DNA from: Varroa destructor
Taxonomy: Eukaryota; Arthropoda; Arachnida; Mesostigmata; Varroidae
Assembly (NCBI RefSeq): GCF_002443255.2
Contig: NW_019211456.1
Location: 12,732,229-12,796,228, forward strand
Reading direction: 5' to 3'
Length of the DNA: 64,000 nucleotides
This document shows, in pieces, positions 49,752 to 61,588 of this stretch (within the stretch, counting starts at the first letter, position 1; each line of letters opens with the position of its first letter). Both the position numbers and the translations under genes were made by a program. The notes below the pieces were generated by a model. That model did no database searches and was not told where the DNA came from. It was given only the letters and a program-made list of their open reading frames with translations.

Positions 49752-51176
49752 GAATACATTAAACCATTCATGTGAATCGTACCAAAAAACATTTTTTTCC
49801 ACCAACGACTTTCAACTTCATTCTACCCTTTTCTACAACCTTTTATAGTTTACTAAACATAGCCCTCTATTTACATACGCGTTCATTCGATTTAAACTGG
49901 AATCTTTGTTATTTAATTATCAAAATATCATTATTTTGGAAACTATAAGTAACATATAATACGGTTTTTTTGTTATACATCGTCGTATGTCCTCTTGGTG
50001 ACTACAGCAAATGAGTGATCGTGGAGTTGAGATTGTCGACACTGCTGTAGCTCATACGAAATCCTCCTGGAAGTATGTGTCCAGCGAAGGCAACACGACT
50101 GTTCGAGGTAATGATGACCTATTAAGACTTTTTACATCACAGTTGTCTAAAAGTTTACTAGGTCCAGCCACCGATATATTATTCAAGTTTGCCATAGGGT
50201 CTAGCAGCTGTAAATATGGGGATGATTTACCAAAATGTTCCAAGCAAAATATAGCTACATATGCCCAATAGATCCAATATTTCTATACCTCATAGAATCT
50301 ATTCTCGTATCCGTCGCACGCTAGGTAAACTGCAATCGTATGCTCTTGCTAGCTGTTCTGTTCACACGTTGAAAAATAGGTATCCCCTTTGTTTTATATA
50401 AAAAAGTCGTGCGGTTATTTATACTTTACGCTTCGTAATATAGTAATTATTATAATCACTATTCTATGCATTTCTTTGTTTCATTGCTATAAAGGAATCG
50501 CGATTCTTAGCGGTGGTCTGGTAGGCATGATCGTTGCTCGTCGTGGGTTTTTCCGGAAGTTGATTTTCGGTTCCATTGGAGCTACTGCTGTGGCCGCGAA
50601 CGTTTATCCTGAAGAGTACAAGAAGTACAAAACAGAGACGAAAACTGTCGTATGCGCAACCGTCAAAACTGCTACTGGTGAGTGGAAACTGATTGTGCTG
50701 TTGACATATATATTATCCTCGTTGTGGTCCTTCCGTAGGTAGTAGTAAAAGCTTTGTGTTAAGATATTCGCATGTATAACACGTCAGTACTAAATTTTAA
50801 ATGTATTTATATGAATTTCGTGATTACAAAAAGTACGAGAAGAGTAATCTACAACGAACGCTACCTAACATATCAATCACATTGGTTTACCTAACAGATT
50901 TGTTTCATCTGCAAATCGTGTCACTGCAACAGAAGATAGTAGCAACAACTTTTATTTATTATTTACGATCTGTATTTTAGGCTACGAGCTGGATGCTGCT
51001 TTGAACAAGATTCAGTTTCCCAAACTGTCGGAGTACATGCCTTCAGATTTGTCATTCTCGTCATTGTTTGGCAATTCTGCAGAAAAGGTTCGTTTTTTTT
51101 AAAAAGCTATTTTTAGGAGCAAGCATTTTTTATTCGTTGACTAACAGAAGTTTCTCTTTTCTTTCAGAAGGAGTAA
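48080..51176 (+). CDS. MICOS complex subunit, MIC26/MIC27 (apolipoprotein O-like)
   Basis: Seven exons: 48080-48094, 48925-49029, 49328-49453, 50008-50107, 50495-50677, 50981-51087 and 51168-51176, in phase, giving 214 residues. MIC26/MIC27 sit in the mitochondrial inner membrane and help hold crista junctions together. The start ATG has a strong context (GCCATGG). Exon 3 begins LPLYGCPEC, matching the LP-x-Y segment of the family. Exon 5 has the glycine-rich membrane segment GIAILSGGLVGMIVARRGF, then LIFGSIGATAVAANVYPEE, typical of APOO/APOOL proteins. Exons 1 (15 bases) and 7 (9 bases) are micro-exons, inferred from frame and splice sites. Six cysteines in residues 10-55 (CKPCC, GCPEC) are unusual. 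MIC26 and MIC27 cannot be separated from this sequence. Confidence 0.88.
49705..49748. repeat. TA microsatellite in an intron
   Basis: Twenty-two TA units within intron 3 of the MICOS gene. Confidence 0.95.
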
Positions 51177-51250
51177 TTGAAGATTACTTACATTTTATAT
51201 TACCATACAACGTAAGGTTTTTTTAAGTAATTTAAAAATGTTGAAGACCG

Positions 51251-51256
51251 AATAAA
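51251..51256 (+). terminator. Polyadenylation signal of the MICOS gene
   Basis: AATAAA 75 bases after the stop codon at 51174-51176. Confidence 0.65.
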
Positions 51257-54200
51257 GCTTCATAAGTCAAACTAACGGAGTTTTATTTGGAATATTTTGC
51301 CCACTTTTGTTCATACCATCTGTCCTGATTTCATTGAACTTCACGTTGGAACAAAACAATAAAACACATAGATGTAGACAAAACAGGTGCCTCTAAACGT
51401 TTCTAAAAAGAAGAGACGAAAATTCTAGGACTGGTGTTATATAGGAAGATGCACCATCATATAACGGCGATCCAGAACAAGCATTTAGATAGTAATATAT
51501 CAATCAAAGTAATACATAAATAAAAAAGTTATAATTACATGTACGACTTATCCTTTTGAAAAGAACTCATCAAGATAAAGGCAGTCAGCATCTCCAATAT
51601 CTCATCCTTAAAGACTAATCAAATGCGGCGACTCAAATAATAATAAAAATATTTTATATTAGCTACTATAAGGTTTAAATTAATTCAGTTTTAACGGAAT
51701 ATGAATTACATGCAGATGAGAAATACGATACACGTTCCAATGGTGCGTAATTCAAAGCCTCTGAACTCTGCAATTTCAAGTGAAATCTACAGTAATGTCA
51801 GTTATAAATAAGCAATGACCTAACTCAGAGAGGACTTAATGAACCAAACAAACTATGTATATATATACATGGAAAGCACAACATAAATGTGCTTTTGAAA
51901 GTCGTGTCAATATTTATAAAGTTTTCACAAAATACATGCAGTGATTATTGCAAGCTGTAGATAGAATAAAAAAATAACTTTCATTTGACGTCGCTGAATA
52001 ATACATTTCAGAGTCAGCAAGGTGCTTTTAGTTTATTTAGTTTAGGCTGCATAAAGCACGAATCTCTCCGACTCTGCCCAGCTCATTTTATGTATTGTAA
52101 TTAGCGGAGTATGAACAACGCGCTCTGAAAATTTCACTTTGGAGCACTACAATGAAGCACAAACAACTAAACAAGCCTTTCAAAAAGTATTTGGGACTTT
52201 AGATATTCTTGACCCTTTTAGTGGATATACGTTGATGTAAAGCGTAGTGAATTTAGTCTAGATGGGACCATTTTTATACTGCCAAGCTCGCGTTCATGGA
52301 TCACTATTTTCACCAGTGTCTGACGTAACAAAGCCATGTGAATATATTTGCAAGTACAGTCATCAAAATAAAGCGGTCGGGGGCTCGGTAGTTTCTGAGG
52401 AAGCAATACAATGTCAGTTCAGATACAGAAGGTAAGAATAGGTATACTGGTTAGCCAGATCTTCAGTGAAGGCAGTAATGTTACGTATTTTAAACTGTTG
52501 TTTCTCACTGGCTCGAAAATAGCCGTTATTATTGATGTAGGAAAATAAAGTGGAGCATAAAAATAATGTTGATACGTTTTAGGAACCATCGAGGGTAGTA
52601 GTGCCAAGGAAAAGGCTGGTAAGAAATAGACTGCTGAAAGTTTTCAGAACAGAAAGTCTTGGCCTACGAGCGCAAGCAGTGATTGTTTACGAATGTAGAA
52701 GAAAACACTTTCCATAAACCAAACCCTTAGTTAGCTCAGTAATCCCAAATTCTACAATTAAACTTCTTCACTTCTACTTGAGGTTTAGCATCGTGTACCC
52801 TTTTAAAAAGGTATTCATTAAAAAGACTGTTTTTACGATCTTTCAAGTTTATAAAAAAAACGTTCATTTTTTTGTAAGTAAGTGCGTGATCCAGAAGTTT
52901 GGGCCAATCATTTTGCTTGGAAAATAATGGGGAATACAGTGTGGAAGACACCACGCGAGAACTGCAATATTCACATTAAGAATCAGTCCGCTTGATCGTA
53001 AACATGAAAGTGTTGTTCGCATGCCCAGTATACCTCGTTTCTTCGTTCGTTGATCTTGTAGACGGTAAGATTTTCTGTTACGAACAGTAGAAAATATAAA
53101 TTGATATTATACATGCTTACTTGAATATTTATTATGATACAACGCATTCAAAACGCCGTAAATACGAACCTATCGCATACCGTGTATCCCTGCGTGTCCG
53201 AGGAAAGATCTGAAATGGTCAGTGTTGCCATTAATAGACTACCCTTTCTAATATTGCATATTAAAAACGCATGAATTCAAATGTTCGATCGTTACGTATT
53301 CAGATCTCGCGTGTATGAAACAAATACTATTAACCTTGAACTTCGAGCGCTCATTTGCTGACTCAAACTATATATTACTCATTAATTAATGAGTTCGAGT
53401 GCGTCGTTAACTAGGAGATAGCATGATTTAATTATGCCCTGTTATACCTGCATTATGATATTATAATTCGGTGTTTTGAGGTAACGATGATACATTTCTT
53501 TCAAATTGGATTATCACTCTTATATTGGATACTTTATAACGTTGAGCCGAAGCACGATGGACTTGTGTCACTGAAAAGAAACGACTTCATAGATAAATAG
53601 ATTTAACGAAACTATAACGTAACTCCACGCAATATTCTAGAACATCATCTTCTGCGTCAATTATCAACGCGCTGTCTTTCAATTGTTGTTCGTGTTAGCT
53701 GAATGTGCTTACCCTATCTATCTATGCCGTGTGCTGTTATTCGTTATCTGACCGGCATACGATATCACACCGAAACTTCACTACGGTGAGGGCCTCTGTT
53801 CGATTAAATAGGCCAATGTAATATACACCTATCTTGTTTAACGCTTCCGGCTTTCCCACTGTTTAAGCAGGAAGTTATATTTTTCATATAACGTTAAGCA
53901 TTTGCCTCCGCTGAAAAATCTAACAGGGTTGCCTTTTGCTAGATTTTATTGACATGTCTCTAACAGGCTTATGAAAACATACGCCATGGTAACCAATTAT
54001 AAAGTTCGAACCACTCGCATGATAGCTGCATGTTCGTAGTCACCATGGCAACGTACGCAGGGAGAAAGGTGTTTGCTGTCCAGATTACGCTCTGCCTCAA
54101 TGGGTTATGTTGTTTGGCTGTCATTGTTATATCACCACAGCACACTGGTGTACTGATTAGCTTGGCTATTCTCTCTAATATGACAAATCGTAGCATACGC

Positions 54201-56814
54201 CTCACAGACCACTGTGGACGCTGTAAATGGAATGTTAAGGCCCGAAAATGTCAAATAAAACAAATAGATTATGCTGAATTCGTTTATGGTAATTGAGGGG
54301 CTTCTATTGGGAAGTTCTAGAATGCATAGCTTTGGGATGTCGCCCTATGTTGCTATTATTTTGATTTAAAATAGGATGAGAATCGGTTGAACTAAATATC
54401 TGTCTATTAGGCCAATATCTTTTTGCGTGTTTTGAACAGTTTGATTATTCCATCGTTTAATTGTCAGTTTGCTAATATTCATAGGTGCCTATTTCATTTA
54501 TACATGTATTAGAATATCATATACTGTTTTATGCAGTTCATGGAATAACCCTCACTTAGTTCAGAAAAGTAAAGTAAGCCGAGGCTTTTTCCACGTGTGA
54601 CAAACTGCTTAACTAACCGATAGGGTAAATCAAAAGTCAGTTTGGGCTTCCTGTTTTGACTTTTTGGCTCACTCAGTACTAATAAAGTGACTCTCGTCCA
54701 TACGCAGTTGAAAAATTAGCTAACTAGCTATATTAAAAGTACCACAAATGATACAATAACGGCATAGATTCATATGATTCCCTGTGTCATATAGATCATC
54801 TTAGATATAATTAAGTTGTGTAAATGTGTCCGACATTTCGAAACACCACCTTATAGATTATAAGGAGACTTTGCTTGAATTATTGGTAGCGTGGGGCTGC
54901 CATCATTTCTACTACAAACCCGCATTGTCTCTCTAAGCAATTAATACAGCTGAAATACATATCTAATTCCTAGTTTTCAAATTTGGACCAGACATCCTGC
55001 AGTCGGTTTTCAATATATGTGAGGGAAGTTCAAGTTAGGGTTAATTAAGAGCCACCTAGTTCTTCGTATGCCAGTAGGCAGAAGATGAAGGGGATCTCAA
55101 AAGACACACATTTCAAACAGCAAAGAGTTTATTGAAATGTTTTTGTCGTAAGATAAATTATCGAAGTTAGTTGTTGCTACAGGTCCTTTCTGTTTTCATT
55201 CGAGTTTCAAATATATTCAACGCTAAATTATTTTACTACGCTTGAAGCGCTAGGCACCTATGCGCATTGGCAGCGTTTAGTGGTGTAGCCATTAACGATC
55301 ATTGACAAGCATATCGAAAAATCTATGAAATTATATCAAACGTATTCAGGAAACCGAATTCCTTCAAACACATGAATTCGAAGAGCACCCTTACAACCTA
55401 TAAAATGTATTCGGTAAACGGCAATACTGGACGTAAAATTCAAGACAAAAAAATTCGTAATTTATTCAGTTTGTCTAGAACACGCGCTTCATTTGCTGTC
55501 CATATACAGTTCCTTGATAAATTCTCTCTGAAAATTGAAAGCTTGACGTACACCTGCCTGAAGGATATGCGTAGTATGTTTCCGCTCCCAAAATAACAGG
55601 AACGAACAACATTTATTCTTCATATTATTATGCTTATCAATTTATACTATTATGCTGTCGTTCAACTTCGTAGACCATAAGGACATCGTCGATGCGTGTC
55701 CTTGTTATAGCTTGTTATAGCCTTGTTATGATAATCGTAGGGACACGTTGTTGTCTAGGTTTGGATCCGGGCGTAGACCGACTTCGTTCTGATTGAATGC
55801 CAAACATCGATACCAGATGTAAAACTCAAGACATAGGTGATTACCTCTTTGAGACTTGCTATACGTTTAGCATAGTTGAGTTTTGATAAAAAGGAATCCG
55901 AAATTTGTGACGGCCACCATAAATCACTACGGCCCGTGAATCCTCAGTGTGAACGTTCGCAAAGATCCAGGTTAAAATAAAATGCGTAGTTACAGCGCGT
56001 GTCGTGGCTCGATTATTCGTCATTGTATTGCTTCATATATAGGGTGTCGCGATATCGATTATGATTCACTTAGTAAACAGATGGAATTGGTTGCACAAGT
56101 TTTTAATACATTGTATAATGCTACAAGAAACAACGTTCTTATACTGTACGAATGATAGGGCTACTCTAAGCACTATATGTAAAAAAGCGTGGGCAAATAT
56201 TTCCAATCGCGTTAATTCTGTCGAATGGGCATCTAGACAAAAATTTGTAAAATCAATTAAGTAATGAAGTTGTTTAGCTCTTATACGCCCAAAATTGGAA
56301 TCTTAAGTAATGTTCGATTCAAATTGGGTACAGTGGTTCACTAAGATACAATTAGAGGTTTTCAGTAAATATCGATTTCTTAATATCGCCTATTTGCCTA
56401 AATTTTTCAGTGGCTTAAGATGTGTATGTTAAAATTCGGAATTAGTAAAAAAAACAATATCATCTGATTATTTTACGATTATTACGATCTGATTATTACG
56501 AGATATCACGAAAGAGTAAAAAAAAAAGATAACAAAGGCACGTCATTGCAACGCTGAATCAAACAGCTTCGGGAAGTTTGTAAGTCTAAATATGCTCTTT
56601 ACTACATCTCTGAATCATATACTGTTAGTTGCATTAAGGCAAACTATATTTGTATATAAACGGTACCTTTATTATTAATATTACACTGTTCTCTTTACTT
56701 TGTGTAATAGAGCAACCTCCCACACTTAGTTTTTTCAGCTTCTCAGTTTTTTCAGCCAACGGTGTTCTTTAGGTATTATATGTCTTCTTCGCGACGACCC
56801 ATCAGTTCGATAAA
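51257..56814. other. Long intergenic region, no recognised gene
   Basis: About 5.5 kb of AT-rich sequence. Open frames at 53969-54205 (minus), 54030-54296 (plus) and 55372-55596 (plus) are 74 to 88 codons with no recognisable domains. A loose inverted repeat around CCATGGTAAC/GTCACCATGG spans about 53980-54055. Confidence 0.45.
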
Positions 56815-57018
56815 ATGTCAGGTGATGATGTCATTGCTTGTGGCAATTACGCACTCTCCTTCCTCTCCGTGGCGGGAGATAATGAGATACCCGCATTACG
56901 CGACGCATTCGGACCGAACGTCGTCGTCGTCCACTTTCTTCGACTTCATCGACGTGTGCAGCAACTCCGGCTGGACGATTGCGAAGGCATTTACAGCTAT
57001 ATTCACCTAAACAAGTAG
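56815..57018 (+). CDS. Short hypothetical protein, 67 residues
   Basis: ATG at 56815 follows GATAAA, a fair translation-start context, and the frame reads MSGDDVIACGNYALSFLSVA, then DNEIPALRDAFGPNVVVVHF, ending at TAG 57016-57018. The local sequence is richer in G and C than its surroundings, and AATAAA follows at 57086. A pyrimidine tract ending TTTTTTCAG at about 56750 could be the acceptor of a leader intron. I do not recognise the family. A second plus frame (56762-57010) overlaps it and is open too, so the coding frame is not certain. Confidence 0.4.
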   Translation: MSGDDVIACGNYALSFLSVAGDNEIPALRDAFGPNVVVVHFLRLHRRVQQLRLDDCEGIYSYIHLNK

Positions 57019-57085
57019 GCGCAGAATTGTCGGTACAACTAATTGCGTAAATCTACTTATACATTTAAACTAATTAAGGCACCGC

Positions 57086-57091
57086 AATAAA
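57086..57091 (+). terminator. Possible polyadenylation signal
   Basis: AATAAA 68 bases past the end of the 67-residue ORF. Confidence 0.4.
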
Positions 57092-57275
57092 GATTAAACT
57101 TGATTGACGTGAAAACAAACTAGAGTCGAAGATCTATTAAGACCAGTAAAAATTTGCTTTTCGCTCTACAAAGATGTGGCAAAGCACATTGAGGGATACA
57201 GTACATTGAGATTACTGTGATATTGAACTTAAAACAGGCTATTAATTTCTACGGCTCTAAATAAATTTAGTCCGT

Positions 57276-58557
57276 TTACCCCGACTTGGCCCTCTCAAAG
57301 CTCTGACTCAACTTCGAAGAGCAATAACTCTCCTTGTTTAGGTCACATGCTGTATAGGCTTAAAAAAGAAGAAAGTTAGTACTTACCGTTTGTGCTTTCT
57401 GTGGAAATCAACTAGTAGGCTTTTCTGACTTAAACTTAGCGCCACTAACTAAATGCGTTGTTCGTATTTCAAAAAAAAGGTGGTTTATGTAGGCTAAAAA
57501 AATGTATTTGCTAACGATGTCCTAAGTAAAATAGCAGTGACAAACAAACAGAATATTTGCTCAACGGCCTAATTCTTAAAGCAGACAAACGGTGGTCAGT
57601 TGGATTCACATAGTCGAGCAAGTCTTGTAACCAATCATCTGGCATCGGTCAAGTTCCTATTTAGTTTTCTGCGTGCGATAATCTACCTTCTAGTAATAGA
57701 AGAATAAGCAGAATATCTGATACTACAGTAATTGAGTATGTCTAATTTACCGTCATTCACATGGCAAAAGTGGTATTGGCAATGTCGGCATGTTCCTTTG
57801 CAGTGAAGGCGACATTTCTCCATCTCACAGGAATTGCATGGCCGAGCTGGGCAATTGCAATAAAAAACAATAACGAAATGTAAGAATACAAACCATGACT
57901 TGACCCGAATTGAATGAATTTTTCTATATGAAATTAATTTCAGTTTAAGTAGCCAAGATTTTTCCCTACATTCAACATTGTCTTATTATACTAAGGAAAA
58001 ACTATTGACTATTACTCTACCCATGCCTAAAGGTACATGTCTTATTTTTTGTGACCGTTGTTTCAACAACCTACTATAGGTTCAGCTCTAAATTAAGAAT
58101 TCAATAAAAAGCTATTTTAATCTGCAATATATTTGTAATAATTTAGAATTTGGCATCTTCTCGTGAGTTGATTTGTGAGACTGCCGAAGAACTAACGCTA
58201 GTTATGCTACAGTTATGCTAGTTATTCGATAAGCAATTACATTTGCTGGTACGTTTAGAGGGTCGGCGCACTAAGTGTTCCGAGGCAATTTGGATTGTTG
58301 CATGCTCCACGCACGATATAGAAACATACTGCACATGGCGTAATCGACCTACTTTTTGGCTCTGATGTTGGTCCAGCTTTCATCGCATTTAATGTTCCAT
58401 CGCCTTTTCCATCGGTTGTCGAATATTCCTGATCGCTGGCTATTTCTTGACCGTTAATTAATGCGGTCGAAGGGCCGTACGTCAAAACAAAGATCACCAC
58501 AGTTGTCAAGAAAGCTTTTTGTTTGTGCAGCATCCTTATAACAGTCGTTGATCTCAA
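57276..58557 (-). CDS. Secreted cysteine-rich protein, unknown family
   Basis: Three exons: 58557-58272, 57846-57751 and 57349-57276, giving 151 residues in phase. Two ATGs are possible, at 58557 and 58533. From the second, MLHKQKAFLTTVVIFVLTYG is a clear signal peptide with likely cleavage near PSTA. A Ser/Thr/Gly/Asp-rich linker follows, then a cysteine-rich region of 13 cysteines: PCAVCFYIVRGACNNPNC in exon 1, RPCNSCEMEKCRLHCKGTC and then RHCQYHFC in exon 2, and ACDLNKESYC in exon 3. Exon 2 has good splice ends (TTGCCCAG|CT and G|GTAAAT), and so does the exon 3 acceptor. The exon 1 donor (A|GTGCGC) is weak and was chosen to keep phase. Otherwise exon 1 would stop on its own at TAA 58255-58257. 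I do not recognise the cysteine spacing; a secreted signalling, inhibitor or defence peptide is possible. Confidence 0.55.
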
Positions 58558-59367
58558 TGACTTTTTACACCCTTATACTTGACACTTGCCTGCTTCCGAT
58601 TACGTTGGCGCACGTCACAATAGCAAAACTTGTTTAGTCAGCATATGATGACCCCTTTGGAAATGTTTCTCCACTTGCGTTTTTGGACGAAAAGTGTACC
58701 GTTTGGACTCGCACGGCCCTTGAATTCGTAGTTCGCGACCGATACAGTGTTTGATGAAATTAATGTTAGTTCCCCTTATAGGTCTGATGAGAACTGGGTG
58801 CTGTTATTAGCCAAGTGGGCGTCAAAAGCGTTAAAAAATAGGTTCAATGGTGGTGATTGCTCGTCGTTCTCATTCTTAACGAACGATAATTGTAACGAAG
58901 CATAAAAGATAAGCGCTACTATTCTGTTTCGCAATAACTAAAAGTAATGAAGTGAGCCGAAACTATTCAAATCTGTCTCTTATAGGATTTACTTCAAACG
59001 TTCTAAGAACATCTTTATGTGGCAAAAATGACTAACAAGCTATAAGCAAAACTTTATGCTTCACACGTACTTCATATCTACCTCTCTGTGGCTTTAAAGG
59101 GGCTGCTCCGTTGAGTCGTTGTGTTGGTATTCATTCTTGAAGGGACGAATGCTTGGTGGATTTTATGATGGCCGTGTGGAGGTCATTCAGTTTGCACCAT
59201 CTCATTTTTCTAGTGCTCCTATAAGGTGTCGTGCCTTTCCTTTGTTACCCTTACCGCATACCGTAAACTCACAGAGCTGTATACATGGGTACGAATACCG
59301 CAATAGGCTTACGCGTTGGCACCGAGAACAAACAAACGATGGTTTACTACATTCCAATTTGTTACAG
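58558..59367. other. No clearly supported gene
   Basis: Upstream of the cysteine-rich gene; its promoter should lie near 58.6 kb. A plus-strand frame with ATG at 59149 (MLGGFYDGRVEVIQF...) is open to 59409 but unrecognised. Confidence 0.35.
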
Positions 59368-59499
59368 CATTGCAGATCTCTGAGCAGTATGCTATCAAGA
59401 GGGAGCTGATTCGAGGACGGCCTTGGTCAGATGAGCAGCTATCAAAAAGAAACAAAAATGCACTGAATACGTACAAGGAATTTTTCGAAGGCATATACG
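59368..59499 (+). CDS. Putative internal exon, unknown protein
   Basis: The stretch has a strong acceptor (CCAATTTGTTACAG) and a plausible donor (TACG|GTAAAT). Between them is a codon-like frame, LQISEQYAIKRELIRGRPWS, then KNALNTYKEFFEGIY. It is charged and soluble-looking, 43 full codons, phases 1 in and 1 out. I recognise no family and found no partner exons. If the donor is not used, the frame ends at TAA 59508-59510. Confidence 0.3.
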
Positions 59500-59997
59500 G
59501 TAAATTGTAACTAGGCATAATTTTTTCTTTTGAGTTAAAGTAATAATATGCCTAAGTATGAACTACGCTGCATGTACATGTACATGGTCCATGAAGATGA
59601 GCAGTGTTTATTTTATATTACGTTCTATTGGCATTCCATTAATCTAGTAATGTCGGAACTAGAGAGTTGTCAGCTGCCTTAAGGAATGCAATGTAATCAG
59701 GCAGTGTGTTTTGCTAAAAAACATCAAATTAACTTCCTATAGGCGATCTATTTTCGGACTCCGTCTTTTATTTAGCTTGGACTACCTATCCTTAAAAAAG
59801 TTCTTCTTTTAGGATATAATACATCTTTTTTTTTTATATAATACATACATTTTGACGTGGCATGTAGTGCGGTTGTTCGCTTACAATATTATACAATATA
59901 TAAGGTTAGGTTATGTGTAAGTTAGAAGCCTTAAGATTCAGCAAAGAGCTTGTACCTAAACCCTAAAATACAATCGAGCCTTAGATTTGATCCAACT

Positions 59998-60003
59998 TTT
60001 ATT
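59998..60003 (-). terminator. Possible polyadenylation signal
   Basis: AATAAA on the minus strand, 28 bases past the stop of the membrane-protein-like ORF ending at 60031. Confidence 0.4.
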
Positions 60004-60030
60004 GAAGCTAATCGCTACCCACTAAGTTAT

Positions 60031-60285
60031 TCAAAACCGGATTGCACTCAGATTGTTGCGTGCTCGCCTCACCTGTCGACTGATTTCCGGTAGCAGAATC
60101 TTCTCGTGCTCCTTGATTAGTTGCTTTGGCGTTATGAGAAAAATAAGCTTTACGTCTATGTTTATGCTTGAAACAAACCAGCAAATGTTGAAAAACTGAA
60201 GGCCATCGTTATAACGGTGACCGAGTCGATTGATGATGAGTAGATTTAGCCACAGATAAACTAGAAGATTGCTCTTGCAATAGTG
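60031..60285 (-). CDS. Putative terminal exon of a membrane protein
   Basis: Begins after TTTGCCACAG at 60285 and stops with TGA at 60031-60033, just before an AATAAA. The frame reads KSNLLVYLWLNLLIINRLG, then FFNICWFVSSINIDVKLIFL, then an amphipathic stretch ending KILLPEISRQ. That gives about two membrane segments and a charged tail. An alternative donor, CAG|GTGAGG at 60073, would make it internal. A link with the ORF at 60663-61147 is possible, but the phases do not match directly. A chemoreceptor-like protein is one guess, unsupported by any motif. Confidence 0.3.
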   Translation of the reverse strand, partial: HYCKSNLLVYLWLNLLIINRLGHRYNDGLQFFNICWFVSSINIDVKLIFLITPKQLIKEHEKILLPEISRQVRRARNNLSAIRF

Positions 60286-60662
60286 CTGTGGCAAAGCGTC
60301 TGCCCGCCAAACTTAAACTTAAGAACACACGAATTTCTGGTTTAAATTTTGAAATAACTTTGTTTAGTATAGACCAGCCGTTTGATTCAGTGCTAACGAA
60401 TACTCAAACGTAAAACTCGAGACGCTTAATCTAAATTAGAATACTATTTCGCTTCCATTCGAAATTAAAAAATTTTGTCTAGTAGAAACTTAATTTTGGA
60501 TACTTTTTAAAAAATTAGCTGCAAATAAAATGAAAAATGCTTTATAGGTTTATAAGCGAAGTGTCCCTTTATTATGTTCTTTTAATAAGTAAACCTTATA
60601 GTCGTTTATTGGTGAATCAGTTACTAGAAAACAAACGTTGGTTTGTCACTCGTACGCTTCAC

Positions 60663-61147
60663 CTGCAAGTCAAGCAGTCTTGCTCCTCATAGTAGTGAGA
60701 GTAAACATCTAAATACATATCGAAGATATCTACGGGATTCATTGTAGATCCGCAAAGAATAACCGATACGTTGCCCCTAAATGAATCTAAGCAAGTTTTA
60801 CCTGTAACGCTAAATGAAATTTTGCTAGATTCTATTTTTTTTTCTCGTAAAGACGACAGCTTTGCGATATTGATTTGCGTGCGAAGACGGTTTTGTCGTC
60901 GGGCCAGCCTTTGCCACCCAAAGCCACAAGAAACAATAAAAAATATAAATGCTCTAAAATTATCATAAACCGCTGCTGCAAGTTGTATCGACGTACTGTA
61001 TCTTAAGTTTAAACGAAAAAGTTCATCTTTTCTCTTGGCTAGGCTGCTTTTCTTCATTTTTCCTCTAAATAACAGTATTAACATAAACAAGAGTTTTGAC
61101 ATTCTTTCTTCTTTGGTATTTAGATAGTCATTATCAGAGAATACCAT
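60663..61147 (-). CDS. Putative exon of a membrane protein, unrecognised
   Basis: Open for 161 codons from ATG at 61147 to a donor-like site TGCAG|GTGAAG at 60663. If read through, it stops one codon later. Content includes a hydrophobic segment LLFMLILLF near the start, a Lys/Arg-rich stretch, a second hydrophobic segment FRAFIFFIVSCGFG at residues about 68-81, and an acidic, Tyr-rich C-terminus (MYLDVYSHYYEEQD). It is one of the longest open frames in the window. No family is recognised; arthropod gustatory-receptor fragments can look like this, but the diagnostic C-terminal motif is not seen. Confidence 0.35.
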
Positions 61148-61159
61148 AAAGATATGATA

Positions 61160-61440
61160 TGTCGAAAATCGGCATTAGTATAAACAATCGCGGAATACAC
61201 AAGTATGCTTAAAATTTATTTAAAATTAAAAAAATGGATTGCCCAAATGTGATCTCTTACAACGATCTTTATACCTTCATTAAACAAATGGATAATATAA
61301 TACATTTTATTATATAGCAAAACATACATATTTACCATTTTTCTATTTTATATATTTTTAATTTTTATATTATTTCTTAATGTTTTTATCATTTTTGTAT
61401 ATTTATCTGATAAACAAATAATCATGAGCATCATTCGCAA
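61160..61440. repeat. Extremely AT-rich low-complexity stretch
   Basis: Long runs of TTTTATAT and AAATTTAAA type with very few G or C bases. No gene is visible. Confidence 0.6.
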
Positions 61441-61558
61441 AATATCTGCGCGAAAACATGGACGGCACGATGTCGAAATACGGATAATTTTCTTTCCAGT
61501 GTTCCGAAGGTCCCCAAATGACGCTGACTATTATAAACAGGGTAGAAATAAACATCGG

Positions 61559-61579
61559 TATATATATATATATATATAT
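61559..61579. repeat. TA microsatellite
   Basis: About ten TA units. Confidence 0.9.
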
Positions 61580-61588
61580 TGTTAAATT

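Noticed and set aside
53980..54055. Loose inverted repeat around CCATGG
   Set aside because: Pairing is short and interrupted. There are no target-site duplications or terminal structure to call a transposon.
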